In this document: one piece after another, positions 8,549 to 17,512 of the stretch | Layout of the letters: each line of letters opens with the position of its first letter | How positions within the stretch are numbered: position 1 is the stretch's first letter | DNA from: CBDFKQ01 sp965248855 | Lineage (GTDB): Bacteria; Bacteroidota; Bacteroidia; Cytophagales; 172606-1 | Direction of reading: 5' to 3' | Length of the DNA: 64,000 nucleotides | Assembly (NCBI GenBank): GCA_965248855.1 | Contig: CBDFKQ010000007.1 | Span: 62,001 to 126,000, forward strand | Translations under genes and position numbers: made by a program | The notes under the pieces: model-generated | Databases searched by the model: none | Told to the model about the DNA's origin: nothing | The model's input: the letters and a program-made list of their open reading frames with translations, nothing else

Positions 8549-11308
8549 TTATCTGAATAATTCATCAAATGTTATTGATATATAATATAAGCCGCCAACT
8601 GCCGGTGAGCCATAAGCCTGCACAATGTATTGATTGGTTAAGTTATTGGCACCCAGTTTTATTGTAGATTTTAGTTTGGGTAATCTATAACTGGCCTGGG
8701 CATCAATCAAATGATAGTCGTTGATTCTTCCCGGCGCCAGCTCTGTAAAAGTGCTATACCAGTCAAAGGCCTGTTGCCAGTGCCATGCTACGCTAAACCC
8801 TATTCTTTCTGTGATTTTTGCATTGCTGAAGGTTAGATTAGTTTTCCATTTTGGCGTGTTAAAAGCAGGTATATTGTTAGGATTTGCGTCAAGAATTTTA
8901 AAATCAGACCAGGTAGTATTGGCGTGAACGCGATAATTTTTGGGAAGGAAGTATGTAATTCCAATTGTTGAGCCTTGTGCTTTCACTTTGTCGGCAGCAT
9001 TGGTATAAAGTTGGAAAGCCTGTGCCTTACGGGCCAAAATTTGCTGTGCAGCTTGTGAGTTCACAGTTTTACCATCAGGATTTAATACCGATGAATCGGT
9101 ACGGATTACTACCTGATTAACCAAAAAATTAGTATAAGTATTTTGATAATAATTAACATCTATAAGTAAGGTTTTTGTTAATAAGGCTTTATATCCGAAT
9201 TCAAATGCCTGTGTGTGTTCAGGTAAAATATGGGGTACATTTGATTTTATTAATTTACTTTTACTTTGCTCTACTGCTTGCGGAAAAGGTGTACCGCTTT
9301 GAACAGCAGCTCCGAATGCACTACCAAAAGCATTAACAGAAGCAGCAGTATAAGAATTTTCATAAGCGTTTAAGCCTGCACTATTAGCAGGTGCGCCACC
9401 TAAAATAATTATTGGTCCGACATTTAATTTTATATATTGATCCGGAACGGTAGGATTGCGGAAACCGGTTTGATAGGAGGCGCGGAGATTATGATTTTCA
9501 GTGGGGGAATAAACTACAGAAGCCCTTGGCGTAAAATTGCCTTGGAAATTTTGGTTCTTATCATACCTTCCCGAAAAGGTAATTTTTAGTTTTTCTTCTA
9601 AAATCGCCTTTGAGGCCTGCGCATATAAACCGAATTCTTTTACTGTTACTTTGTTTGTTTTATCATCGAATAAAGTGCCATTTGTAAACATATCATAATA
9701 CCTTAAACTACCCCCAACCTGCAGGTTGAATACTTTTATTGCAGAACTAAAATCGTATTGCGCATCTGCATGGTATAATTTACTATTGCTCAACACACCC
9801 GCACCTTTTATACCGGCAGTATGTATTAAATTATCTTTTTGTTGGTCAAAGCCGGAAGAACCGGGTAAAAATCTCCCTTGATCTGCAAAACCCCGTGCTG
9901 CATCAGGATTATTTGCCTGAACATTATTTTGATTCCCCTGAAAAGCATAAATGTACCTGCCAAACCAGGTAGAATCTGCTTTGTCAGGACTTACTACGTT
10001 CCCATTTAAATCTTTAACCCAAGTGCGGTTTATGCCCTGACCTAGCGAACGGGTGCTATATGAATTTTGTGATTGCTCCGCTGTAGAATAAGCACGTATG
10101 AAAAAATTAGAACCCCTTAATTCAACCCTGTTTTGAATCAATTTAAAGTCATTCAATGCAAATCTGCTGCTGCCGGTATAGTTAGCGGTTCCCTGATTAT
10201 AATTGATTTGATAAATTGCCTCAACATTCCCTTTGATTTTATAATGAAGTGCCCCACTTAATTTTGTGCTGTAAACACCGTATTGGGTTAAATCTTTTTC
10301 TTCATAACCAGTTCTGGAAACCCTTCCTGTGCCGTTGATAGTTTGTGCTACTTCATCACCGTAAATATTAAGGGCATTCCTACCGGGATTCTTATCGCCT
10401 CTTTGGGCGGGTGGAGTATTAGGGTCAATGTCCGTATAATCATTGGCATACCAATCCGTACCTTTTAAATAAGATACGTTGAATTTAAAAGCAAAGCGAT
10501 TATTAATTGCTTTTGCATATCTTATGGCAAGGTCATAAAAGGGTTGTATGCCAATGGCCTTATCGTTTACATGGTTAACACCAAATTTAGTTTGTACACT
10601 TAGTCCTTGATAATTGAAAGGATTTTTTGTCCTTGTCATTAATAAACCATTAAAAGCAACCGGTCCGTAAAGGGCGGAAGCTGCCCCGGGGATCAGTTCA
10701 ACACTTTCAACATCCAAATCAGAAGAACCGAAAAGATTACCTACTGCGAAACCGAGACCGGCACTTTGGTTATCCACTCCGTCAATTAGTTGTAAAAAAC
10801 GGCTGTTACCTGTGCTGTTAAAGCCACGGGTGTTTATTTGTTTGTATGTAAGGCTGCTCGTGACCATATCTACCGATTTCATATTAAGCAAGGCGTCATA
10901 AAAACTAATAGAAGGAGATTGCCTGATCGCGTTCGCATCAATTTTTTCTATACTGACCGGTGATTTTAATATGTTCTCTTCCACTCTTGAGGCGGATATT
11001 ACAACTTGTTGGAGCAATTCAATGGAAGGGCTCAAGGCAATGATTACAGGTTTATCATCAGATACATTAATTTCTTGTTTTTGATAGCCTACCATTGATA
11101 CAACAATTACTACCGGAGTACTTGCATTTTTAATTTCAAAGTTTCCCTGTGAGTCTGATATTGTGCCCTGGCTTTTTACCTTAATACTAATAGAGGCACC
11201 GGCCAAAGGTTTACTAGTCTCGGCGTCCGATATAGTACCGGTTATGCTTTGGCCGTACGAAATGATTGATGTTATGAAAAAAAGTAGTAAAGAAAATAGT
11301 GTTTTCAT
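8549..11308 (-). CDS. TonB-dependent receptor with carboxypeptidase-like N-terminal domain
   Basis: 919 residues. A signal peptide (to about residue 20, SYGQ) precedes a carboxypeptidase-regulatory-like beta-sandwich (about 21-95, with ITGTISDAETSKPLAGASI). The plug follows (about 100-225) and then the barrel. It lacks an obvious partner SusD gene, so it is a stand-alone TonB receptor rather than a SusCD pair. Paralogue of the receptor at 2248-4818. It is co-transcribed with the ASPIC lipoprotein upstream (20-base gap) and the MFS carrier downstream (17-base gap). The ligand is unknown. Confidence 0.93.
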   Translation of the reverse strand: MKTLFSLLLFFITSIISYGQSITGTISDAETSKPLAGASISIKVKSQGTISDSQGNFEIKNASTPVVIVVSMVGYQKQEINVSDDKPVIIALSPSIELLQQVVISASRVEENILKSPVSIEKIDANAIRQSPSISFYDALLNMKSVDMVTSSLTYKQINTRGFNSTGNSRFLQLIDGVDNQSAGLGFAVGNLFGSSDLDVESVELIPGAASALYGPVAFNGLLMTRTKNPFNYQGLSVQTKFGVNHVNDKAIGIQPFYDLAIRYAKAINNRFAFKFNVSYLKGTDWYANDYTDIDPNTPPAQRGDKNPGRNALNIYGDEVAQTINGTGRVSRTGYEEKDLTQYGVYSTKLSGALHYKIKGNVEAIYQINYNQGTANYTGSSRFALNDFKLIQNRVELRGSNFFIRAYSTAEQSQNSYSTRSLGQGINRTWVKDLNGNVVSPDKADSTWFGRYIYAFQGNQNNVQANNPDAARGFADQGRFLPGSSGFDQQKDNLIHTAGIKGAGVLSNSKLYHADAQYDFSSAIKVFNLQVGGSLRYYDMFTNGTLFDDKTNKVTVKEFGLYAQASKAILEEKLKITFSGRYDKNQNFQGNFTPRASVVYSPTENHNLRASYQTGFRNPTVPDQYIKLNVGPIIILGGAPANSAGLNAYENSYTAASVNAFGSAFGAAVQSGTPFPQAVEQSKSKLIKSNVPHILPEHTQAFEFGYKALLTKTLLIDVNYYQNTYTNFLVNQVVIRTDSSVLNPDGKTVNSQAAQQILARKAQAFQLYTNAADKVKAQGSTIGITYFLPKNYRVHANTTWSDFKILDANPNNIPAFNTPKWKTNLTFSNAKITERIGFSVAWHWQQAFDWYSTFTELAPGRINDYHLIDAQASYRLPKLKSTIKLGANNLTNQYIVQAYGSPAVGGLYYISITFDELFR

Positions 11309-11328
11309 TTTTTATTATTGATTTAAAG

Positions 11329-13560
11329 TTAAACACCGCTGCATACGGTGATATTTGAATGTGAATGTTTAAAATTGAGTCGTTTAAGTTTGATTATTTT
11401 ATATTCGTTTTGACCTTCAGTAATTTTAATAAACTTATTAGGCGAGATATTTTTAAAGGTTTGGATCAATCCGCTTCCATGCCATTTAATTTCCAGTTCA
11501 TCAATGGTTTTTGCCTGCCCTATTCCTATTTCTCTGTTTAGTGTAGAAGAGCCAAAGCTCCCACCGGAATTAACATCACGGTAAACGCTTCGTTTTTTTC
11601 CGTTTTCAATGAAGGTGACTTTGATTTTAGTACCAATGGCCGCATTGTTGCTTTTTGTGCCTTCCAGTTTTATTGAAAGCCAGTTGTTATTATTTTGCCC
11701 CGGATTTAAAAAAAAAGAATTTTGATAAGCATCTCCTGTATAAGCACCGCCCATTTCGATAAAAACATCCTGATCGCCGTCATTATCCATATCGGCGAAG
11801 CCTATGCCATGACCTTTTTGCAAGTTTCCAACCTTTGCAGAGCTTGTTACATCAGCAAATTTACGGCCTTCGATATTTTTGAACATCTTATTAGGTACAA
11901 GCGACTTATAACTTGGATTGCCTGTACCCAAGTAAAAATCAAGAAAACCGTCGTTATCAATGTCTCCGAAATTAGCTCCCATGGCAAAAGCTGTTTTGTT
12001 AAGGCCTATTACTTTGGTGACATTCGTAAATGTACCATCATGGTTATTATGATAAAGAAATGGCTGACCGGTATATTTTTCAGGAGTACATAAGTTTTCA
12101 AGAGCGGCGTAAAAGGATAATGCTCTGTTAAAAGTATAATCGCAAACAAAAATATCCAGCCATCCATCATTGTCATAATCCCAAAACCAAGTAGGGAATG
12201 TATTATGTTTTTCATCATTCAGACCTGCTTCATCAGCCACATCTTTAAAACTAATATTTCCATTAACTATCCCATTATTACGGAGCAGATATTTTTTTCC
12301 GTTCATAGTCGAAATATAAATATCTTTCAGTCCATCATTATTGAAGTCTCCGGAGGTAACCCCTTTTACAAATGCATCTATATCACAAAATGCTTTACTT
12401 GCTACATTTGAGAAAGTGCCATTTTTATTATTGATATATAGTTCACATTTATGCCGGATCTGAAAATTTCCATTGGAGCCTGATTCATTACCGATAAACA
12501 AGTCGAGCCATCCATCGTTATTGAAATCATTCCAAGTGGCTGCCTGAGTAGGATGAAAAGAAAGGAGTCCGCTTTCAATAGTTACATCACTGAATGTTCC
12601 ATCGCCGTTATTTTTTAAAAGTGAGTTGGGCTGGTTACCAAATTCGCCGAACCATGCGCCTCTTAAAACAAAAATATCTTTAAACCCGTCATTATTATAA
12701 TCGGTTTGAGTAATATTTAATCCGCCTTTAAATTTACAAATCCTTGATCTTTCACTAATATCAGTAAAACTACCATCCCCATTATTTTTAAAATATTTCA
12801 TGGATGTATTAATATCCATACATGATTTTATAATATCGATATATCCGTCATTGTCAAAGTCTTCCATTATTGTTCCGCCTGCCATATCTTTTGTATCTAG
12901 CCCTAAGCCTTTGGCCACGTCTTCAAAAGGTTTAACTTCCATATCATCACGTTCACCCAAGTTGGGAATGAGGAATTCTTTAGGAACATTTTCCGGATAT
13001 TCGCCCAATGTCATGTAAGCGATATTGGTAAGCCATCTCGTTTCCAGGTCTTCGGGATGTTTTTTTAGAATATTTTCATATTCTTTAATTGCAGCGCGAG
13101 ACCCTGAAAAATCTTTATGTACCCCACCTTTTTTAATAGGGAATATGCACATTTCAGCCCCATGGTTAATAATACAGTTAGTTTGTTCTCCTGTGCGTAA
13201 GTAAGCAAGCCTCAATTCAACTTGGAGGCGCTCGTTAAAGTTTTGACCCATATTGTTATTTTCAATCAATAAAGACTGTAGCAAGTTAGACGCAACCTTT
13301 GATTGCCCCAGTTGAAGAAGAAGACCGGAGCGTTCATTTTTATTTAAATTAAGTGAGGTATTATCGCTTTGATTAAATTTTATAATCGAATCAATAAATG
13401 TCAGCCTTGCTTCAGGACAAAAACTGTTATTAGCATTATAAAACTTGATACTTGTTTCTTTAATAATATCAAGCATTTTCTCTTCATGACGTTGTTTATT
13501 ACACGATAGAATGCAGAGCAATATGGCCATAGTTATGGCTGCGTTTAGTAAAGTTTTCAT
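11329..13560 (-). CDS. FG-GAP/VCBS-repeat lipoprotein with C-terminal ASPIC/UnbV domain
   Basis: 743 residues. The lipoprotein signal ends in CILSCNK. A helical, TPR-like stretch (about 40-190, EYENILKKHPEDLETRW) leads into seven calcium-binding FG-GAP/VCBS blades, seen as DFDNDGYIDI, DYNNDGFKDI, DFNNDGWLDL, DFNNDGLKDI, DYDNDGWLDI, DIDNDGFLDF and DMDNDGDQDV, which predict a beta-propeller. The C-terminus (about 630-725) has an ASPIC/UnbV domain, as in CRTAC1-like proteins. It probably sits on the cell surface or faces the periplasm, close to the TonB receptor encoded next to it. Its biochemical role is not established for the family. Confidence 0.9.
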   Translation of the reverse strand: MKTLLNAAITMAILLCILSCNKQRHEEKMLDIIKETSIKFYNANNSFCPEARLTFIDSIIKFNQSDNTSLNLNKNERSGLLLQLGQSKVASNLLQSLLIENNNMGQNFNERLQVELRLAYLRTGEQTNCIINHGAEMCIFPIKKGGVHKDFSGSRAAIKEYENILKKHPEDLETRWLTNIAYMTLGEYPENVPKEFLIPNLGERDDMEVKPFEDVAKGLGLDTKDMAGGTIMEDFDNDGYIDIIKSCMDINTSMKYFKNNGDGSFTDISERSRICKFKGGLNITQTDYNNDGFKDIFVLRGAWFGEFGNQPNSLLKNNGDGTFSDVTIESGLLSFHPTQAATWNDFNNDGWLDLFIGNESGSNGNFQIRHKCELYINNKNGTFSNVASKAFCDIDAFVKGVTSGDFNNDGLKDIYISTMNGKKYLLRNNGIVNGNISFKDVADEAGLNDEKHNTFPTWFWDYDNDGWLDIFVCDYTFNRALSFYAALENLCTPEKYTGQPFLYHNNHDGTFTNVTKVIGLNKTAFAMGANFGDIDNDGFLDFYLGTGNPSYKSLVPNKMFKNIEGRKFADVTSSAKVGNLQKGHGIGFADMDNDGDQDVFIEMGGAYTGDAYQNSFFLNPGQNNNNWLSIKLEGTKSNNAAIGTKIKVTFIENGKKRSVYRDVNSGGSFGSSTLNREIGIGQAKTIDELEIKWHGSGLIQTFKNISPNKFIKITEGQNEYKIIKLKRLNFKHSHSNITVCSGV

Positions 13561-13576
13561 AATAGATAGCTGGTTT

Positions 13577-14137
13577 TTATTTTTTTAAATGATCATAACC
13601 GTTAGGCAGTCGTGTATAACCGTGATTGACAATGCGTTCACCAAGTTTTTCATAAAACGAATTTTCAACGGGAGTTATACTCGCCAGGCCGTCCACATAT
13701 TTGTTATACAAACAAAAAAGAGCTGCAATCAAAACGGTATCATGTATTTCCATTTCGGAAGCACCGGCATTTTTTGCTCTGTTAATAGAGGCTGTTGTAA
13801 CATTTTTCCCGTTTTGTTGCACAAGCGCGGCAATGGCCAGCAATGCTTTCATCTTTTCGCTTATCGGAGCACTTTCATAATCTTGCTTTACTAATTCGCA
13901 AGTTTCGACTTCGTTATATAAATAGTTTGCAGCGGCCGTATGGGCATTGGTACAAAACCTGCATTGATTTTTATATGAAACTAAAGTAGCTATCAGTTCG
14001 CGTTCACCCGGGGTTAATGTGGAGTCGCCACGTAATAATATTTGTGTAAGCTCGCGGATTGGCTCCGCAGTATCTTTTCTGTATTCGAGCAAGCCTGTAA
14101 TACCGGGCAAATGCTCTTCTAAAACAATATGGGGCAT
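13577..14137 (-). CDS. AhpD-like (CMD superfamily) thiol enzyme, copy C, first gene of operon
   Basis: 186 residues with the CxxCxxxH motif at C59, C62 and H66 (CRFCTNAH). It is the promoter-proximal gene of the seven-gene operon and lies 16 bases before the ASPIC lipoprotein gene. Two further copies close the operon. A redox role (hydroperoxide or disulfide) follows from the family, and the actual substrate is unknown. No signal peptide. Confidence 0.85.
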   Translation of the reverse strand: MPHIVLEEHLPGITGLLEYRKDTAEPIRELTQILLRGDSTLTPGERELIATLVSYKNQCRFCTNAHTAAANYLYNEVETCELVKQDYESAPISEKMKALLAIAALVQQNGKNVTTASINRAKNAGASEMEIHDTVLIAALFCLYNKYVDGLASITPVENSFYEKLGERIVNHGYTRLPNGYDHLKK

Positions 14138-14220
14138 GTTGAATAATTTAAGGCCTGAAAAAGATAAAAGTATTCTAATGCTTGCCGCACTTTAAGTGTT
14201 TGACAAAGCATAAAAAATAA

Positions 14221-14240
14221 AAAGCCAGTCATCCGGCTTT
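14221..14240 (-). terminator. Small hairpin after the 14287-14913 gene
   Basis: AAAGCC at 14221-14226 pairs with GGCTTT at 14235-14240. Read on the minus strand, it lies just past the stop of the membrane-protein gene and ahead of the AhpD operon. Short stem, so a weak terminator at best. Confidence 0.4.
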
Positions 14241-14286
14241 ATAAAACCGGAAAATTTGTATATAACAGTTTTGAAATGGCTGAAAA

Positions 14287-14913
14287 TCAGGCTATATCAG
14301 GAGGTGGGGAAGTGATGTCGAAAGGAATGGAATACTGCTTTTCTTGAAAGGGTAAGTAGTACAACTTACCGGACTGATAAAGAGAAAAGGAAAAATCTCC
14401 GATATGATTTTGAAGGTATTCTTTAATCAATAAAAGGTGCAAACCCGTCTTTTTATCTTCCTGCCTGTTGGCACCGGCAAGGTTATCTTTCGTATGTTCA
14501 GACACATCTGAAAAGATTTTTTGCTTTTCTTTGTTGTTGTAACAATAAACAAATAATGTATCATTCTCAAGTTTCTGTTTTACCATTTTGTAAAACTTGC
14601 CCTCAAATCTAAACTCTCCTTCCACAGCTTCAAATCCTTTCCTGTCAGGCTGATGGTAAAAATCGATGGGGACGGGAAAAACAAGCAATTCGTTGTCGGG
14701 AATATCTCCACTTTGCAGGTTTAATGACAGATTTCTGTTGATTTCTGCTTCCTTTAGAACCATTAAAAAATAATACCCCAGCATATTATGCAGCAATATT
14801 ATTAAGAGGCATATAGGAATGATCTTTTTCAATAAGAGATATATTTCTTTCAAAAGTATTGAAAAGTTTAAATAATCCAAGAAAAACCATAAAAAAACAT
14901 TTATCATCTTCAA
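14287..14913 (-). CDS. Unrecognised membrane-anchored protein
   Basis: 208 residues with no family I recognise. One strong hydrophobic segment (about residues 30-55, KIIPICLLIILLHNMLGYYF) follows an extra hydrophobic N-terminus that may not be translated, so a start at the internal Met in HNMLGYY is possible. The rest is soluble and polar, with KFYKMVKQKLENDTLFVYC and the proline-rich end SPPPDIA. Small proteins of this build often accompany TonB receptors in Bacteroidota. Here it precedes the AhpD/TonB operon on the same strand. Confidence 0.6.
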   Translation of the reverse strand: MKMINVFLWFFLDYLNFSILLKEIYLLLKKIIPICLLIILLHNMLGYYFLMVLKEAEINRNLSLNLQSGDIPDNELLVFPVPIDFYHQPDRKGFEAVEGEFRFEGKFYKMVKQKLENDTLFVYCYNNKEKQKIFSDVSEHTKDNLAGANRQEDKKTGLHLLLIKEYLQNHIGDFSFSLYQSGKLYYLPFQEKQYSIPFDITSPPPDIA

Positions 14914-15060
14914 TCCGTAAGTAAAACTGTTCAGCTTTCTAAAAATTATGGCAGTGTTTTCGAGATTTAAATGGAGTAATGGTCGTGATAGAACCGAAGT
15001 AAAAAGAGAGTATTTTACAGTGAAAAACTAAAACCGGGAAATAAAAAATTTTAAAAATGA

Positions 15061-15094
15061 TTATATCAATATCGTTTTTTAGATATTGATATAA
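15061..15094 (-). terminator. Perfect 13-bp hairpin after the 15113-15835 gene
   Basis: Arms 15061-15073 and 15082-15094 are exact reverse complements around an 8-base loop. It lies right after the stop codon of the carboxypeptidase-like protein gene (minus strand) and before the start of the next gene, as expected for a terminator, although the stem is AT-rich. Confidence 0.55.
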
Positions 15095-15112
15095 TTAAAA
15101 GAAATAAATTCT

Positions 15113-15835
15113 TCATTCGATTTCTTTTTTAAATAAATTTTTTATTTTTTGATTAAAAGTTGATTTTTTATCTTTTTGTTCAGTTCGTATACATACTTTC
15201 CCTCTTAATGTCATTGATTTTTGTATCATTTGAATACTTAATGGATATTGAAATGATGAGCTTGAATATTCAATATATTGATATCCCGTAAGGGAAAAAA
15301 CTATTGTTACTGCTTTACCGGCAGCGGGCATATTAAATTTTAAATTAAAATGCCCGCTGCTATCGGTAGTTGTGCCTTGGTTTATATCCCGCACCCAAAC
15401 ATTAACATTAGCTAACGGTTTATTGTTTGTATTACTTACAATCCCCGAAATTATTGTGTTATCATTTAAAAAACGATTATCTGATTTAGATAATGGATTG
15501 AGTTTATATTTCTGAATTGTTGATGTGGTTTCTTTTAAATTTTGTACATTTAACCCTTTACTTAAACCCAATAGTACTAATAAACTAAAAAATGGTTTTG
15601 AGAGCCAAAATCCCCTTTCGCTATTATTTATAATTAAACTTCTGTTTATTTGCTCCGGTATAAAATTTCCGCAAACATTCCCTTTTGTTTGCCTGAAAAA
15701 TTCATAAAGTTGTTTATCATTGAATCCCGTAAAATCAATAACTGTTTTATTACAATTTTTACAAAACCTGCCATTTTCATCAGGAATCATATTATTCCAG
15801 TCTTCAATGCATTCATTAGGGATTTTTACTTCCAT
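15113..15835 (-). CDS. Carboxypeptidase-like regulatory-domain protein with N-terminal Cys cluster
   Basis: 240 residues. Residues 1-65 carry a zinc-ribbon-like pattern seen in many Bacteroidota proteins: C9, then FCKNCNKTVIDF, then NVCGNF. A hydrophobic segment near 80-95 (FFSLLVLLGLSKGL) is a single membrane anchor. After it comes a carboxypeptidase-regulatory-like beta-sandwich (about 130-215, ISGIVSNTNNKPLANVNVWV). The domain binds no known ligand. The protein is probably inner-membrane anchored, with the sandwich in the periplasm. Function unknown. Confidence 0.8.
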   Translation of the reverse strand: MEVKIPNECIEDWNNMIPDENGRFCKNCNKTVIDFTGFNDKQLYEFFRQTKGNVCGNFIPEQINRSLIINNSERGFWLSKPFFSLLVLLGLSKGLNVQNLKETTSTIQKYKLNPLSKSDNRFLNDNTIISGIVSNTNNKPLANVNVWVRDINQGTTTDSSGHFNLKFNMPAAGKAVTIVFSLTGYQYIEYSSSSFQYPLSIQMIQKSMTLRGKVCIRTEQKDKKSTFNQKIKNLFKKEIE

Positions 15836-16440
15836 TCTTGTAAAAATGAATTTTAAGATAATTGTAAAATATTAAAATAAATATATAGGTAAAATTTACT
15901 TTTATCTTTTCAATTCTATACCAATAGCGTCATAAATAAAAAAAGTAGGAAGGTGAGTTTTAACTCATTGTTACCATTAAGCCGTACAAATTTTTTTTAT
16001 ACCCATTCCAAGATAAACATAAGTTTATTTTCTCAGATTATCTCCAAAATAAACCTTTGAAAATTCTATAAACTTGTAGGTAACGGCAAACGGACAAGCA
16101 AAGCAAATGCTATAATAGCTTTATACATTTAGTTTCGATATTATTTTGTCAATTTGCCAAAAGTATATTTATAAGAGACATTAGCAATGGCTAGCGCTCT
16201 GCTACAGGTATCTGAGCTAATTAGGGTGCAACGGCACCTTCAAAATCATACATCAGTTATAACAAAAACAGAGATTACAACCTTTTTGGATTATTGCTTT
16301 GCCGAAACCTTCTAAGGAAGACCAGATATATACTAAATTATTTTTTTAAAAACAGTTAAAATATCACGATTTTGTATTTTTGATCAATACAAAATCGTTT
16401 GGTATACTATAGAAGGAGTATAAATATTTTTTAATCATTT
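15836..16440. other. Gene-free stretch before the rplM promoter
   Basis: No supported gene. On the minus strand 16185-16242 resembles the 5' half of a tRNA (AGCTCAG and AGAGC spaced as in a D-arm), but no anticodon stem or T-arm follows. The rest is AT-rich spacer. Confidence 0.4.
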
Positions 16441-16470
16441 TTGGATTTTAAAAAATAAACTTTACCTTTG
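16438..16470 (+). promoter_or_regulatory. Bacteroidota housekeeping promoter of rplM-rpsI
   Basis: A TTG at 16441-16443, inside a T-rich run, and TACCTTTG at 16463-16470 are separated by 19 bases. This matches the Bacteroidota sigma-70 consensus (TTG, about 19 bases, TANNTTTG). The position, about 60 bases before the rplM start, is typical. Confidence 0.72.
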
Positions 16471-16531
16471 TAATCCTTTTTTGGGAGGGGTAAAATTACT
16501 TCTACAGTATTGTATTGAAAAATAATTCATC

Positions 16532-16975
16532 GTGGATCATCTAAGTTATAAAACCATTTCAGCCAATAAAGCTACAGCCACAAAAGGTTGGCTTATTATT
16601 GATGCAGAAAATGCAGTATTAGGACGCTTGGCTAGCGTTGTTGCAGCTCATATTAAAGGAAAGTATAAAACTAATTATACTCCAAATGTGGATTGCGGAG
16701 ATAATGTTATTGTTATTAACGCCGGTAAATTTCGTTTAACAGGAAAGAAAATGACCGATAAGGTTTACATACGCCACACAGGTTATCCCGGTGGGCAACG
16801 TTTTGCAACTCCTCGTGAGGTATTGGCAAAAAAACCGGGTCGTGTTATTGAAATGGCTGTTAAGGGAATGTTACCAAGAAACAGACTAGGAGCAAGATTA
16901 TTTCATAATCTTTTTCTTTATGAAGGTACAGAACACCCTCACGAAGCTCAACAACCAAAAGAAATTAAATTATAA
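16532..16975 (+). CDS. rplM: 50S ribosomal protein L13
   Basis: 147 residues of the L13 family, a large-subunit protein that binds early in assembly. It keeps the family blocks VLGRLAS, YTPNVDCGDNVIVINA and YIRHTGYPGG, and the C-terminal HEAQQPK. The start is GTG: the Bacteroidota L13 N-terminus (M-D-x-L-S-Y-K-T) begins exactly there, and no upstream ATG fits. It forms an operon with rpsI 11 bases downstream. Confidence 0.98.
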   Translation: MDHLSYKTISANKATATKGWLIIDAENAVLGRLASVVAAHIKGKYKTNYTPNVDCGDNVIVINAGKFRLTGKKMTDKVYIRHTGYPGGQRFATPREVLAKKPGRVIEMAVKGMLPRNRLGARLFHNLFLYEGTEHPHEAQQPKEIKL

Positions 16976-16986
16976 CGAATACAAGA

Positions 16987-17373
16987 ATGGAAGTTATAAA
17001 TACCATAGGTAGAAGGAAGACCTCAGTAGCGAGAATTTACATGACGCCGGGTAAAGGTAATATCACGGTAAATAAAAAAGATTTTAAAGATTATTTCAAA
17101 ACCGGTGTTTTGCAGATTATCGTTCAACAGGCATTGTCAACTTCCGAAGCAATTGGGCAGTATGATATTAAAGCAAATGTTGATGGTGGTGGCTCAACAG
17201 GTCAGGCAGAAGCATTGCGTATGGCTATTGCCCGTGCACTGTGTGAAGTAAATTTAGAAAATCGTCCTAAATTGAAAAAAGAAGGGTTTCTTACCCGTGA
17301 TAGCAGAATGGTCGAACGTAAAAAATATGGTCGCCGCAAAGCTCGTCGTAGATTCCAGTTCAGTAAACGTTAA
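16987..17373 (+). CDS. rpsI: 30S ribosomal protein S9
   Basis: 128 residues of the S9 family, whose C-terminal tail reaches the P-site tRNA anticodon. GRRKTSVARIYMTPG at the N-terminus and the basic tail KYGRRKARRRFQFSKR are diagnostic. Classical pair with rplM. Confidence 0.98.
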   Translation: MEVINTIGRRKTSVARIYMTPGKGNITVNKKDFKDYFKTGVLQIIVQQALSTSEAIGQYDIKANVDGGGSTGQAEALRMAIARALCEVNLENRPKLKKEGFLTRDSRMVERKKYGRRKARRRFQFSKR

Positions 17374-17404
17374 TACCGGGTTGATTTTTTTCAACTTATC
17401 ATAG

Positions 17405-17452
17405 AAATATATCCTTATGCTTTTTATAAACATAAGGATATATTTTATTTTT
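17405..17452 (+). terminator. Strong terminator after rpsI
   Basis: A perfect 15-bp stem (17405-17419 with 17431-17445) around an 11-base loop, followed by a T-rich tail. It separates rplM-rpsI from rpsB. Confidence 0.9.
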
Positions 17453-17512
17453 CACCCGCATATTTTTTGCTTATAGAGACCGATGCAAAATTATGCTTAA
17501 CCCCCAATAAAA

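Noticed and set aside
4983..14137. Carboxymuconolactone decarboxylase identity for the three small enzymes
   Set aside because: All three keep the CxxCxxxH redox motif of AhpD-like proteins, which true gamma-carboxymuconolactone decarboxylases lack.
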